Source of the DNA: CAYFYS01 sp965202905
GTDB taxonomy: Bacteria > Pseudomonadota > Alphaproteobacteria > MPNO01
Direction: 5' to 3'
Length of the DNA: 64,000 nt
NCBI GenBank assembly: GCA_965202905.1
Contig: OZ241868.1
Location: forward strand, 2,170,001 to 2,234,000
Shown here piece by piece: positions 18,060 through 26,732 of this stretch (its first letter is position 1; the number at the start of each line of letters is the position of its first letter). The notes below the pieces were generated by a model. The model made no database searches. It was not told the DNA's origin and saw only the letters and a program-made list of their open reading frames with translations. The position numbers and the translations under genes are program-made.

Positions 18060-18926
18060 CTAGCCTTGGTTCTGTGCGACCAGCCGGTCCAGCGCGCGGC
18101 CGGTCAGCACCTTGGCGAGGTGCAGGCGCGTGGCCGCGGAGGCATGGAAATTGCCGATCGGATCGAGATCGTCGCCGAGCGCCTCGGCGACCGCGGCTTT
18201 GACGTCGTCGGACCAAGCCTTGCCTTCGGCCGCGACGACGGCCGTTTCGGCAAACCGCGGCCGATCCTCACTGCCGAAATAGGCCAGCCGCAGATCGCTC
18301 AGGGTCGCGCCGTTGAGCCTCGCGTGGCAACACACGCCCGCCAGCGCGAAATCGCCGTGGCGGCGGGCGAGCTCCATGAACGACGACGCATAGCCCGGCG
18401 CAAGGGCCGGAAGGCGCGCCTCGATGAGAATCTCGTCGTCGGCCCGCTCGGTCTCGTAGAGCCCCTTGAAGAAGGACCGGGCCGCGACGGTGCGCCGGCC
18501 CCGCGTGCTGGCCAGCACGAAAGAGGCCCCCAGCGCGACCGCGCACGCCGGCAGCTCGGCCGCCGGGTCGGCCAGCGCGATGGACCCGCCGAAGGTGCCG
18601 CGGTTGCGGATCGCGACGTGGGCTACATGGGTCATCGCCTCGGCGATCAGCGGCAAGTGCTCAGCCACGACCGGCGACGCCAGCACGTCGGCGTGGCGCG
18701 TCAGCGCGCCGATGCGGACCTCCCGGCCTTCCAGGGCGATTCCCGAAAGCGCGTCCAGCCCGTTGATGTCGATCAGAAGCTTCGGCTGCGACAGCCGCAT
18801 GTTGAGTGTCGGCATCAGGCTCTGGCCGCCCGCCAGGATGCGGGCGTCATCGCCGTGCTCTGCGAGCAGCGCGAGAGCCCGATCGAGGCTCTCCGCCCGG
18901 ACATAGGCGAATCGCGGCGCCTTCAC
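18060..18926 (-). CDS. CoxM-type FAD-binding medium subunit
   Basis: A 288-residue FAD subunit of the xanthine dehydrogenase family, with the FAD motifs ILAGGQSLMPTLNMRL (about residues 30-45) and RNRGTFGGSIALADPAAELP (about 106-125), followed by the CO_deh_flav_C domain. The start is GTG at 18924-18926, supported by a strong AAGGGGAGG ribosome site. It heads the coxM-coxS pair. Confidence 0.92.
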   Translation of the reverse strand: MKAPRFAYVRAESLDRALALLAEHGDDARILAGGQSLMPTLNMRLSQPKLLIDINGLDALSGIALEGREVRIGALTRHADVLASPVVAEHLPLIAEAMTHVAHVAIRNRGTFGGSIALADPAAELPACAVALGASFVLASTRGRRTVAARSFFKGLYETERADDEILIEARLPALAPGYASSFMELARRHGDFALAGVCCHARLNGATLSDLRLAYFGSEDRPRFAETAVVAAEGKAWSDDVKAAVAEALGDDLDPIGNFHASAATRLHLAKVLTGRALDRLVAQNQG

Positions 18927-19090
18927 TGCCGACCTCCCCTTGTAGTTTGCGGACTGACACTCTAGCCACGTCGGCGAATTCGGCAAGGGTCCGTATCCCG
19001 CAAGGGGTCAGGCCGTCCGCCGCCTTTGATGGACAGGCCCAAGTCGCGCGGCCACAATGGCCGTGAACCCGATCCCCGGGGAGCCGGATC

Positions 19091-19503
19091 ATGGCCAGGC
19101 TGCGCCGCGTCGCGATGCAGGCGCCCGACCTCGGGAAATCGGCCGCCTTCTACCGGAATGCCTTCGGCCTCGACCGCGTGGCCGGGGCCGAGAGCCCGGT
19201 CGGCAACGCGATCATGCTGTCGGACGGGCTGATGAACCTCACCCTTCTGCACTTCTGCTGCACTTCCCGGAGGGCGCCGTGGGCGGGATCAACGGCCCGG
19301 GCTGGGCCGGCCTGCGTCATTTCGGCATGGTCGTCGACGACAAGGATGCGACCGCGGCTCGGATCGAGAAGGCGGGCGGAAAATTCTTCATGGATCTCAC
19401 CGGGGACTATCCGGGCGTCGAGACCGAGGCCAAGTTCAAGGACCCCAACGGCGTCGTCTTCAACATCTCCGAGCACGAATGGACGATCAAGCGCCAGGAT
19501 CAG
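19091..19503 (+). pseudogene. Glyoxalase/VOC protein broken by an 11-bp tandem duplication
   Basis: The start MARLRRVAMQAPDLGKSAAF and the continuation LRHFGMVVDDKDATAARIEK form one VOC domain, but they lie in different frames. The break is at about 19250-19262, where the local sequence is duplicated (ctgcacttctgctgcacttc), adding 11 bases. The C-terminal part now reads without a stop into the next gene. It was probably a single-domain glyoxalase-like enzyme of about 135 residues. Confidence 0.75.
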
Positions 19504-19506
19504 GCG

Positions 19507-20138
19507 ATGGGCGCGGGCGCCGTTCTTTCGGAATTCGTCATCCCGGCCCGCAAGGGCCGCGCGCTGGTGGTCGGGAAGGGGGCCGTATTGCGCATCCACC
19601 AGATCGCCGGCGGGCAGGTCGGCGACTGCGTCTTCTACAACGCCAACGACCACCACGAAAGGTTCCATGTCGGCCAGAGCTGGGCGACCAACGTGATCTG
19701 CGGCGCCGGCGCGGCGAAATCCTTCAAGCACTTCTATTCCAAGCCGCCGCGCGAGAACGTCATGCTGAGCGTGGTTGCGGACGTCTGCGCCAATCACTGG
19801 GGCAACATGGGCGGGCACTGCTCGACCAGGCTCTACGAGCGCCGCGACGACTTGACCGGACACCGCTCGCGCCAGGAGAACCTCGCCGGGGCGCTCGCGC
19901 CCTTCGGTTTCAGCGGCGACGAGGTCATGGACACCCTCAACGTCTTCATGAACGTCGAGCTCGATACCGAGGGCGGCTTCCGCACCCTGCCGACCGCGCG
20001 GTGGGCCCGCACGATCACATCGACCTGCTGGCCGGGATGGACGTGCTGGCGGCCTTTTCGGCCTGCCCGGCCGACACCTCGCCCACCAACGGCGGCGAGT
20101 CGGCACCGCTCGGCATCGAGGTCCTGGCCGGTCCCTGA
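19507..20138 (+). pseudogene. DUF1989 (urea carboxylase-associated) family protein, frameshifted near its end
   Basis: A reading of about 210 residues of the DUF1989 family, with FVIPARKGRALVVGKGAVLR, DCVFYNANDHHERF and ANHWGNMGGHCSTRLY containing the probable metal-binding His/Cys residues. The family is linked to urea/allophanate or amino-acid metabolism, but its biochemistry is poorly defined. A frameshift near 19995-20010 separates the body from the end, GPHDHIDLLAGMDVLAAFSA, which ends at 20136-20138. The upstream VOC remnant runs into it in frame. Confidence 0.75.
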
Positions 20139-20191
20139 GCGAGCGCTGCGATCGCGCGCTGAGCTGAACGGCGAAGAATGGGAGGACCGCC

Positions 20192-21037
20192 ATGCCCCAT
20201 GCCGAGGTCAACGGAACGGCGCTCTGGTACGAGATCCGGGGCGCGGGCCATCCGCTGATGCTGTTCCCGGGGCTCGGGCTCGACCGCCGCTACTACCGGC
20301 TGGGCGAGCCGCTGTTGCGGGAGCACGCCTCGACCGTCCTGATCGACCCGCGCGGCGTCGGCTTGTCGCGCAAGGACGACCCGGCAGTTGTCACCTATAC
20401 GGCCGAGCTGTGGGCCGATGATTTCGCCGCGCTCGCCCGCCATCTCGGCTGGCGCAAGGTCGACGTGCTGGGCTCCTCGCTCGGCGGCTGCATGGCCCAG
20501 GCGATGGCCATCCGCCATCCGGACCTGGTGCGCGGGCTGATCGTGATCGGCGGGTTCTCCGAGCTCGACCGGGCGATGGAGATGAACTTTTCCTTGCGCA
20601 AGAAAATCGTGGCCAAGCTCGGCATGGGCGAGGAACTCGCCGACTTCATGGGCCTGTCGACCATGACCCGGGAGTTCATGGAGACCGGGGAAGGGTTCGC
20701 CATGATGAAGGCCAACCAGGAGGGCGTGACGGCCAATTCGCCCGAGCTTTACACCGCCTTTCTGGACACGATTCTGCGCTGGGGCGGACGGTTGCCGGGC
20801 CAGGCTCCCGGGCCGCTCTACACCGAGCGGCTGCGCGACGTGCGCACCCCGACCCTGGTGGTGACCGGCGACAACGACTATTTCATCCCGGCCCGGTTCT
20901 CGCGAAAGATCGCCGATGCGGTCCCCGGCGCACGCTACCGGGAGATCCCCGGCGGCGGCCACATCCCGTTCATCGAAAAGCCGGCGGAGACGGCGGCGGC
21001 GGTCGCCGGGTTCCTGGCCGGCCTAGACGCCGCCTGA
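20192..21037 (+). CDS. Alpha/beta hydrolase
   Basis: A 281-residue alpha/beta-hydrolase-fold enzyme. The nucleophile elbow is GSSLGG (Ser about residue 95), the acid is probably Asp in TGDNDYF (about 232) and the His is in GGGHIPF (about 258). Similar to 3-oxoadipate enol-lactonase and epoxide/ester hydrolases; a role in breakdown of ring-cleavage products or esters is inferred. A GGGAGGACC site precedes the ATG. The last 15 bases overlap the convergent MFS gene. Confidence 0.88.
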   Translation: MPHAEVNGTALWYEIRGAGHPLMLFPGLGLDRRYYRLGEPLLREHASTVLIDPRGVGLSRKDDPAVVTYTAELWADDFAALARHLGWRKVDVLGSSLGGCMAQAMAIRHPDLVRGLIVIGGFSELDRAMEMNFSLRKKIVAKLGMGEELADFMGLSTMTREFMETGEGFAMMKANQEGVTANSPELYTAFLDTILRWGGRLPGQAPGPLYTERLRDVRTPTLVVTGDNDYFIPARFSRKIADAVPGARYREIPGGGHIPFIEKPAETAAAVAGFLAGLDAA

Positions 21038-22168
21038 ACCCGCGGCCCGCAGGCATCGGCGGAGCGCCAGCGCGCCGAGCGCACCCGCAGCCGACAGGCC
21101 CGTCATCGCCAGGAAGGCGCTTGCCGGAGACGCGGCTTCGAACAGGGCGCCGCCGAGGATCGTCGCCCCGCCCATCACCAGGCCCATCGCGACCCCGGCA
21201 TAAAGCGCCTGGGCGCTGGCGGAGTGCTCGGGCGCAACTGTGCGGGCGAGGAACAGCATCGCGCCGAGATGGGTGGCCCCGAAAGTCAGCGCATGGAGCG
21301 CCTGGGCCGCGACCAGGAGCGGCAATCCGGGCGCGAGCGCGAGCACCGTCCAGCGGACGGTTCCGGCAACAGCGCCGATCGCGAGCAGCCGTGCCGGGCC
21401 CAGCCGGGCGGCCAGCGCGCCGCCGAAGGCGAACAGCACGATTTCAGCCAGCACGCCTTCTGCCCAGAGCAGCCCGATCACCGGGTCGTCGATCCCGGCC
21501 GCGCGCCAGGCGAGTGTCGCGAACCCGTAATAGACGGCATGGCTCGCCTGGATCAGCGAGGACGCGGCGAGGAAGACCAGCATCGTCCGGCTCGACAACA
21601 TGGCCGCGATCGGCGCCCGGCGGCGGGCCGGCGGCGGGCGCGTATCCGGCAGGGCGAGCGCGGCCAGCACCGCCAGCGCAAGGCAGGCGAGCATCACGGT
21701 CAGGATCGCCGGCGGACCCGCCTCGCCCAGGATCCGCCCGCCGATCACCGCGCCCGCGATGAACGCGACCGAGCCCCAGAGCCGCACCCGGCCGTAGTCG
21801 ATCCGCCCCTCCGAGGCGAGCAGCAGGGCGAGGTTCTCGCCTATCGGAACGATCGGCGTGAACGCGACCGCCGCCAGGACGCTGACCGCCAGCAGCACGG
21901 CGAACCCCTCGGCCGCCAGGAACAGCAAATGGACCGCGAAGGCGGCCACGGCCAGCAGGACCACGACCCGCTTGCGCTCGCCCCGCCGGTCGGCGATGTG
22001 CGCGGCCATCGCCGGCGCGGCGATGCGCACCCAGGCGCCGACGGTGATCAACAGCCCGATCTCGGCGCCATCCAGCCCCTTGTCGGCGAGCCACACCGGC
22101 CAGAACGGCAGGGAGACGCCGACGAAGCCGAACGCGGCGGCATAGAAGAACGCAAGGCGCAACGCCAT
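21023..22168 (-). CDS. MFS transporter, phenylpropionate-permease (HcaT)-like
   Basis: A 381-residue membrane protein with about 12 helices. FYAAAFGFVGVSLPFWPVWL, VRLWGSVAFIAGAVIGG and the GATHLGAMLFL segment match the MFS_1-like group containing HcaT and nucleoside transporters. It probably imports an aromatic or organic acid used by the flanking catabolic genes (inference). It is divergent from the TPP enzyme gene, sharing a spacer of about 110 bp. Confidence 0.85.
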   Translation of the reverse strand: MALRLAFFYAAAFGFVGVSLPFWPVWLADKGLDGAEIGLLITVGAWVRIAAPAMAAHIADRRGERKRVVVLLAVAAFAVHLLFLAAEGFAVLLAVSVLAAVAFTPIVPIGENLALLLASEGRIDYGRVRLWGSVAFIAGAVIGGRILGEAGPPAILTVMLACLALAVLAALALPDTRPPPARRRAPIAAMLSSRTMLVFLAASSLIQASHAVYYGFATLAWRAAGIDDPVIGLLWAEGVLAEIVLFAFGGALAARLGPARLLAIGAVAGTVRWTVLALAPGLPLLVAAQALHALTFGATHLGAMLFLARTVAPEHSASAQALYAGVAMGLVMGGATILGGALFEAASPASAFLAMTGLSAAGALGALALRRCLRAAGSGGV

Positions 22169-22278
22169 CGCCGATCCCGTCCCGACTCTCCGGCGCCGAC
22201 TTCACTCGCTCGTTTCACTCGCTCGGTGCGCCGACTATAGTGATTTCAACGCGCACTCACGCGCACGGGAGGGGCCGC

Positions 22279-24030
22279 ATGCCACAGCAAACCATTCAGG
22301 TCGACAGCTTGGCCGAAGCGTATCTCGGCCTGCTGCGTGACCGCGGGGTCGACTACCTGTTCGGCAACGCCGGCACCGACTTCGCCTCGGTGATCGAGGC
22401 GCTGTCCAAGTCGGTCACCCAGGGCGCGCCGGCGCCGGTAGCGATCACCGTGCCGCACGAGAACCTCGCGGTTTCGATGGCGCACGGCTATTTCCTCGCG
22501 ACCGGCCGGCCGCAGGCGGTGATGGTCCACGTCAACGTCGGCACCGCCAACGGCATCTGCGGCATCATGAACGCCGCGCGCGAGAACGTGCCGATCATCT
22601 TCACCTCGGGGCGGACACCGCTGACCGAGGAAGGCGCGCCGGGCGCGCGCTCGATTTACATCCACTGGGGCCAGGAGATGTTCGACCAGGCCGGGGTGGT
22701 GCGCGAGATGGTCAAGTGGGACTACGAGCTGCGCAACGCCCGCCAACTCGAAACCATCGTCGACCGCGCGGTCACGGTGGCGATGAGCGAGCCGCGCGGG
22801 CCGGTCTACCTGACCCTGCCGCGCGAGGTGCTTGCCGAGAAGCCCGACGGATTCAGCTTCGAATCGCCCACGCGGCGCCACGCGGCGAGCCCGCCGGCGG
22901 CCGACCCGGCGGCGATCGACCGGTGTGCCGCGTGGATCGCTGCGGCCGAAAACCCGCTGATCATCACCGCCAGCACCGGCCAGGACCGGACCAGCGCCGG
23001 CGCGCTCGCCGAGATTGCCGAGCGTTTCGCGCTGCCGGTGGTCACCTACCGCCCGCGCTATGTCTGCCTGCCGAGCGATCATCCGATGCATGTCGGATTC
23101 GAGCCCGGCGCGTTGATCGAGGACGCAGACCTGATCGTTGCGCTCGACTGCGACGTGCCGTGGATCCCGAGCCTGCATACGCCAAATCCGGAGGCCAGGG
23201 TCGTCCATATCGGCGTCGACCCGCTGTTCAGCAATTATCCGGTGCGCGGGTTCCCGTGCGACCTGGCGATCACCGCGGCGACCGGCGGCGCGCTGCGGGC
23301 GCTCGCCGAGGCGATCGAAGTGCGCGGCAAGGCGGGCGCGGCGCGCATCGAGGATCGCCGCAAGCGCGTGGCGGACCTGCGCGCCGGGCTCGCCGGGGCG
23401 AGCGCCGCCAGGATCGAGGCCGCGCGCGCGAGCGGGGCGGCGGACTCCGCCTGGATTGCTCACTGCCTGAACGAAGTCAAGGGTAAGGACGACGCGCTGG
23501 TCAGCGAATCCCAGCTTGCGCTCGGCAACATCGCGCTGACCGAGCCCGGCACGTATTTCGCCACCAGCCCGTCGGGCGGGCTCGGCTGGGGGCTGGGTGC
23601 GGCGCTGGGGGTCAAGCTCGGTTACGGCGGCGGCCGGCGGGTGTTCTGCGTCGTCGGCGACGGCTCCTACATGTTCGGCAACCCAACACCTGCTCATTTC
23701 GTATCGGCGGCGAACGACCTGCCGACGCTCACGGTAATCATGAACAACCGCATGTGGGGATCGGTCCGCAAAGCCACCCTCGGTCTCCACCCCGATGGTG
23801 AGGCGTCCCGGATCAACCGCGCGCCGCTGACCTATCTGGAGCCGGCCCCGGCCTATCACCGGGTGGTCGAGGCCTCGGGCGGCTACGGCGAGGAGGTCGG
23901 CGAGGCCGCGGCGCTGCCCGGCGCGCTGGAGCGTGCGCTCAAGGCCGTCGACATCGAGAAACGTCAGGCGGTGCTCAACGTCCTTACCAGCTACGACGAC
24001 GACGCGGCGCTCGCCGATGCCAGGCGCTGA
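22279..24030 (+). CDS. Thiamine-pyrophosphate enzyme (acetolactate synthase / benzoylformate decarboxylase-like)
   Basis: A 583-residue TPP enzyme with the three usual domains. The N-terminal Pyr domain holds the catalytic Glu in TVPHENLAVSMAHGY (about residue 58). The C-terminal PP domain has the TPP/Mg motif GDGSYMFGNP with a downstream MNN (about residues 458-490). It most likely decarboxylates a 2-oxo acid such as an arylglyoxylate; the substrate is not determined. A GGGAGGGG site precedes the ATG at 22279. It is the first gene of a six-gene overlapping operon. Confidence 0.88.
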   Translation: MPQQTIQVDSLAEAYLGLLRDRGVDYLFGNAGTDFASVIEALSKSVTQGAPAPVAITVPHENLAVSMAHGYFLATGRPQAVMVHVNVGTANGICGIMNAARENVPIIFTSGRTPLTEEGAPGARSIYIHWGQEMFDQAGVVREMVKWDYELRNARQLETIVDRAVTVAMSEPRGPVYLTLPREVLAEKPDGFSFESPTRRHAASPPAADPAAIDRCAAWIAAAENPLIITASTGQDRTSAGALAEIAERFALPVVTYRPRYVCLPSDHPMHVGFEPGALIEDADLIVALDCDVPWIPSLHTPNPEARVVHIGVDPLFSNYPVRGFPCDLAITAATGGALRALAEAIEVRGKAGAARIEDRRKRVADLRAGLAGASAARIEAARASGAADSAWIAHCLNEVKGKDDALVSESQLALGNIALTEPGTYFATSPSGGLGWGLGAALGVKLGYGGGRRVFCVVGDGSYMFGNPTPAHFVSAANDLPTLTVIMNNRMWGSVRKATLGLHPDGEASRINRAPLTYLEPAPAYHRVVEASGGYGEEVGEAAALPGALERALKAVDIEKRQAVLNVLTSYDDDAALADARR

Positions 24031-25192
24031 CCGGCTCAACGCGGTCCTCGACCGTCTCGGCAGCCACCCGTTCTACGCCGGCCGGCTGCCCAAGGCGGTC
24101 GCCGACGAAGCCGAGTTCGCCGCTTCGGTCCCGCTCATGTCGCGCGCGGAACTGGTCGCCGAGATGGCGAAGCCCGGCTATGGCGGCTTCGGCGGCGTGC
24201 GCCCGGTGCGCATCAACATGAGCCCGATGGGCGCGGGGCTGGCGCCGGTGTTCCAGACCCGGTCCGACCTCGACCGCCTGATCGCGGCTTGCGGCGCGCA
24301 TTTGGCGGCCTGCGGAATCGGGCCGGGCGATGTCTGCGCGGTGACCTTCGGCTATCACCTGTTCGTCGCCGGGCTGTTCTACCAGACCCAGATGGAGGCG
24401 CACGGCGTCGCCTGCATCCCGCTGGGTCCCGGCGAGGCCGAGCGCTCGGCCGCAGTGTGCCGCGACCACGGCGTGACGATCCTGGCAGGCGGCCCGAGCT
24501 TCGCACTGCGCTTGATCGAGGCCGGGATGCCGCCGCCGCGGGTGTTTTTCGCCGGCGGCGAGCCGTTCACCGGCAACGCCTCGCTTTACGAAGCCGTCCG
24601 GGCGGCGATGCCGGACGCGACCCTGATCGATTCGTTCTCGCTGTCGGAGGTCCTGCCGGTCGGCCGCACGTTCCCGGGAGGGGCCGGCGTCCATGTCTTC
24701 GACGAGCTGCTCCACGCCGAGGTCGTCGACCCGGAGACCGGCGCGCCGGTCTCCGACGGCGAGCGCGGCGAGCTGGTGCTGACCCACCTGGTCAAGGAGG
24801 CCCAGCCGCTGGTCCGCTACCGCACCGGCGACCTGACCCTCAAGCGGACGACCGAGCCGGTTCACGGCCGCACCGTGAACCTGCCGCGGGTGGTGTTCGG
24901 CCGCACCGACGAGATGGTCAAGGTCAAGGGCGTGAAGGTCTATCCTTCGGAGATCCGCGCGGTGCTCCTGGGGCTCAAGGGGCTCAGCGGGCGCTATCGG
25001 CTGAGCATCGAAGCGCCGTCGGACCGCGACCGGCTGACCCTCCTGATCGAGGGCGCGGCCAGCGAAGACACTCTGGAAGAGATCGCAAGGCGGTTCAAGG
25101 ACCAGACCCTGATCGCCGCCGACGAGATCGTGCTCGCCGATCCGCTGGAGGACGGCCCGGACGTGATCGACCGGCGGGAAGGCCGCGCGTGA
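24017..25192 (+). CDS. Phenylacetate-CoA-ligase-like AMP-forming enzyme
   Basis: A 391-residue adenylate-forming protein of the PaaK group. FGYHLFVAGLFYQ, GPSFALRLIEAG, FAGGEPFTGN and the GRTDEMVKVKGVKVYPSEI hinge (about residue 296) are all present. Instead of a standard Ser/Gly-rich P-loop the N-terminal region has INMSPMGAGLAP, so nucleotide binding may be altered. It would activate an aryl or acyl acid to a CoA or other thioester. It overlaps the TPP gene by 14 bases. Confidence 0.83.
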   Translation: MPGADRLNAVLDRLGSHPFYAGRLPKAVADEAEFAASVPLMSRAELVAEMAKPGYGGFGGVRPVRINMSPMGAGLAPVFQTRSDLDRLIAACGAHLAACGIGPGDVCAVTFGYHLFVAGLFYQTQMEAHGVACIPLGPGEAERSAAVCRDHGVTILAGGPSFALRLIEAGMPPPRVFFAGGEPFTGNASLYEAVRAAMPDATLIDSFSLSEVLPVGRTFPGGAGVHVFDELLHAEVVDPETGAPVSDGERGELVLTHLVKEAQPLVRYRTGDLTLKRTTEPVHGRTVNLPRVVFGRTDEMVKVKGVKVYPSEIRAVLLGLKGLSGRYRLSIEAPSDRDRLTLLIEGAASEDTLEEIARRFKDQTLIAADEIVLADPLEDGPDVIDRREGRA

Positions 25193-26301
25193 GCGGCTGG
25201 CGCCTGGTCGTCGACGAGGGCTCCTACGCCGACTTCTCGGTCTCGGTCTCGCCTGCGGTCGAGAAGGCGGTGGTGCGCGGCGAGGCCCCGCCGACGGTCT
25301 TTCTCAACATCTTCGATTCGGACTCGATCACCATCGGGGTCAACGAGGACCCCGAGCAGGTGCTCGACCTCGATTTCTGCCGCCGGCGGCGCATCAGCTT
25401 CCGCCGGCGGGTGAACGGCGGCGGGCCGATCTATGCCGGCGCCGGCTCATGCTTTCTGGTGTTTTTCCTTCCGGTCTCCCATCCGGCGGTGCCGGAGACC
25501 ACCGCGGAGGCTTTTCCCAGGGTCCTCGGCGCCGTCGCCGGGGCGTTGGCCGAACGCTACGGGTTTCCTGCCGAGTACCGCCCGCTCAACGACATCCAGG
25601 TCGAGGGGCGCAAGCTGGCGCCGACCTCGGTCAAGATCGAGAATGCGGTGATGACCTTTCGCATCGTCATCAACGTCAAGCCGATCGACACTGACCTTGC
25701 CGGCAAGGCAATGCCGATGGCCCCGGAAAAAGTCCGCGACAAGCCGCTCAAGGACCTGACATCGCGCTTCACCTGGCTGGAGCGCGAAGCGGGGCGGGCG
25801 ATCGACGCGGCCGAGCTCGCCGCCTTCGCGATCGCGGCGACCGCGCGCGCGTTCGGCGAGACGGAGTTGGTGCGCAACGGGCTGTCGGAGCGCGAGCGAG
25901 CCTACGCCGAAGACTTCCGGGCCGGGCTTGCCACCGACGACTGGCTCTACGGCAAATCCGAGCGGACGCGACTCGCCGGCCTGCTCGACAGCGACGCCAC
26001 GATCGGCCGCGGCCGCGAGAAAGCGGTGGGCGGTATGATCTGGGCGACTCTCGCGCTCCGCGACCGAAAGGTGCGCGGCGCGATCGTCAACGGGGACTGG
26101 CATCCGCGCCCCATAGAGGCCGTCGCCTGGCTCGAAGACACGCTGACCGGGATCGACGCCGCGCCCGGCGCCTTACGCGCCGCGGTAGAGACGTTCCTGG
26201 CGCGCGGCGACGTCGAGTTCGCGGGCGTGGCCGCCGATGATCTGATGGCGGCGCTGGAGAAGGCGCTGGCCGACCAGCATCCCGCCGGAGGCCCGGTCTG
26301 A
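25189..26301 (+). CDS. Lipoate-protein ligase A-like protein
   Basis: A 370-residue protein with the BPL/LplA fold: SDSITIGVNEDPEQVLDL, an RRVNGGGPIYAGAG loop analogous to RRxxGGGxVYHD, and NDIQVEGRKLAPTS including the expected Lys. The C-terminal part resembles the accessory domain of lipoate ligases (ERAYAEDFRAGLATDDWLYG). Its place between a TPP decarboxylase/ligase pair and beta-oxidation genes is unusual and suggests a lipoyl-type or acyl-transfer role in this pathway. The GTG start overlaps the previous TGA (GTGA). Confidence 0.8.
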   Translation: MSGWRLVVDEGSYADFSVSVSPAVEKAVVRGEAPPTVFLNIFDSDSITIGVNEDPEQVLDLDFCRRRRISFRRRVNGGGPIYAGAGSCFLVFFLPVSHPAVPETTAEAFPRVLGAVAGALAERYGFPAEYRPLNDIQVEGRKLAPTSVKIENAVMTFRIVINVKPIDTDLAGKAMPMAPEKVRDKPLKDLTSRFTWLEREAGRAIDAAELAAFAIAATARAFGETELVRNGLSERERAYAEDFRAGLATDDWLYGKSERTRLAGLLDSDATIGRGREKAVGGMIWATLALRDRKVRGAIVNGDWHPRPIEAVAWLEDTLTGIDAAPGALRAAVETFLARGDVEFAGVAADDLMAALEKALADQHPAGGPV

Positions 26302-26732
26302 CGGAAGACGCGAAGGGCGCTTATGCGCTCGTCATCGCGCTCGACCGGCCGGTGCGGCTGGCGATCCCGAGCCTCCGCCACCCGGTGCTTCCACCCGGGC
26401 TCTATCTCTATGCCGGCAGCGCCTGGGGGCCGGGCGGACTCCGGAGCCGGCTCGGCCGTCACCTGCGGCGCACCGGCCGACTTCACTGGCATGTCGATCA
26501 CCTGCTCGCCGTCGGAACGATCGAAGAAACGATCGCCTGGCCCGCCGCGCGCGAGTGCGAGATCGTCGACCGGGCGCTGGCCGCGGGCCTGGCCACGGCG
26601 CCCGTCCGACGTTTCGGCGCCAGCGATTGCCGAACCTGTCCCGCCCACCTGCTGGCCGTGGACCGCGCGCTTGTCCGCGCTTTGCGGAATGGCGATAGTC
26701 CGACCGGTTCAGCAGGAGGGTCTGCACGGTGA
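26298..26732 (+). CDS. DUF123 / GIY-YIG-like small protein (probable CTG start)
   Basis: A 144-residue protein: KGAYALVIALDRP, YLYAGSAWGPGGLRSRLGRH, LHWHVDHLLA and DCRTCPAHLL are blocks of DUF123, a GIY-YIG-related domain sometimes fused to endonuclease III. No ATG, GTG or TTG lies upstream of the conserved KGAYAL start. A CTG at 26298 overlaps the previous stop (CTGA) and has GGAGG 6 bases upstream, so it is the best candidate. A GTG at 26352 is the alternative but would cut the first strand. Confidence 0.75.
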   Translation: MTEDAKGAYALVIALDRPVRLAIPSLRHPVLPPGLYLYAGSAWGPGGLRSRLGRHLRRTGRLHWHVDHLLAVGTIEETIAWPAARECEIVDRALAAGLATAPVRRFGASDCRTCPAHLLAVDRALVRALRNGDSPTGSAGGSAR

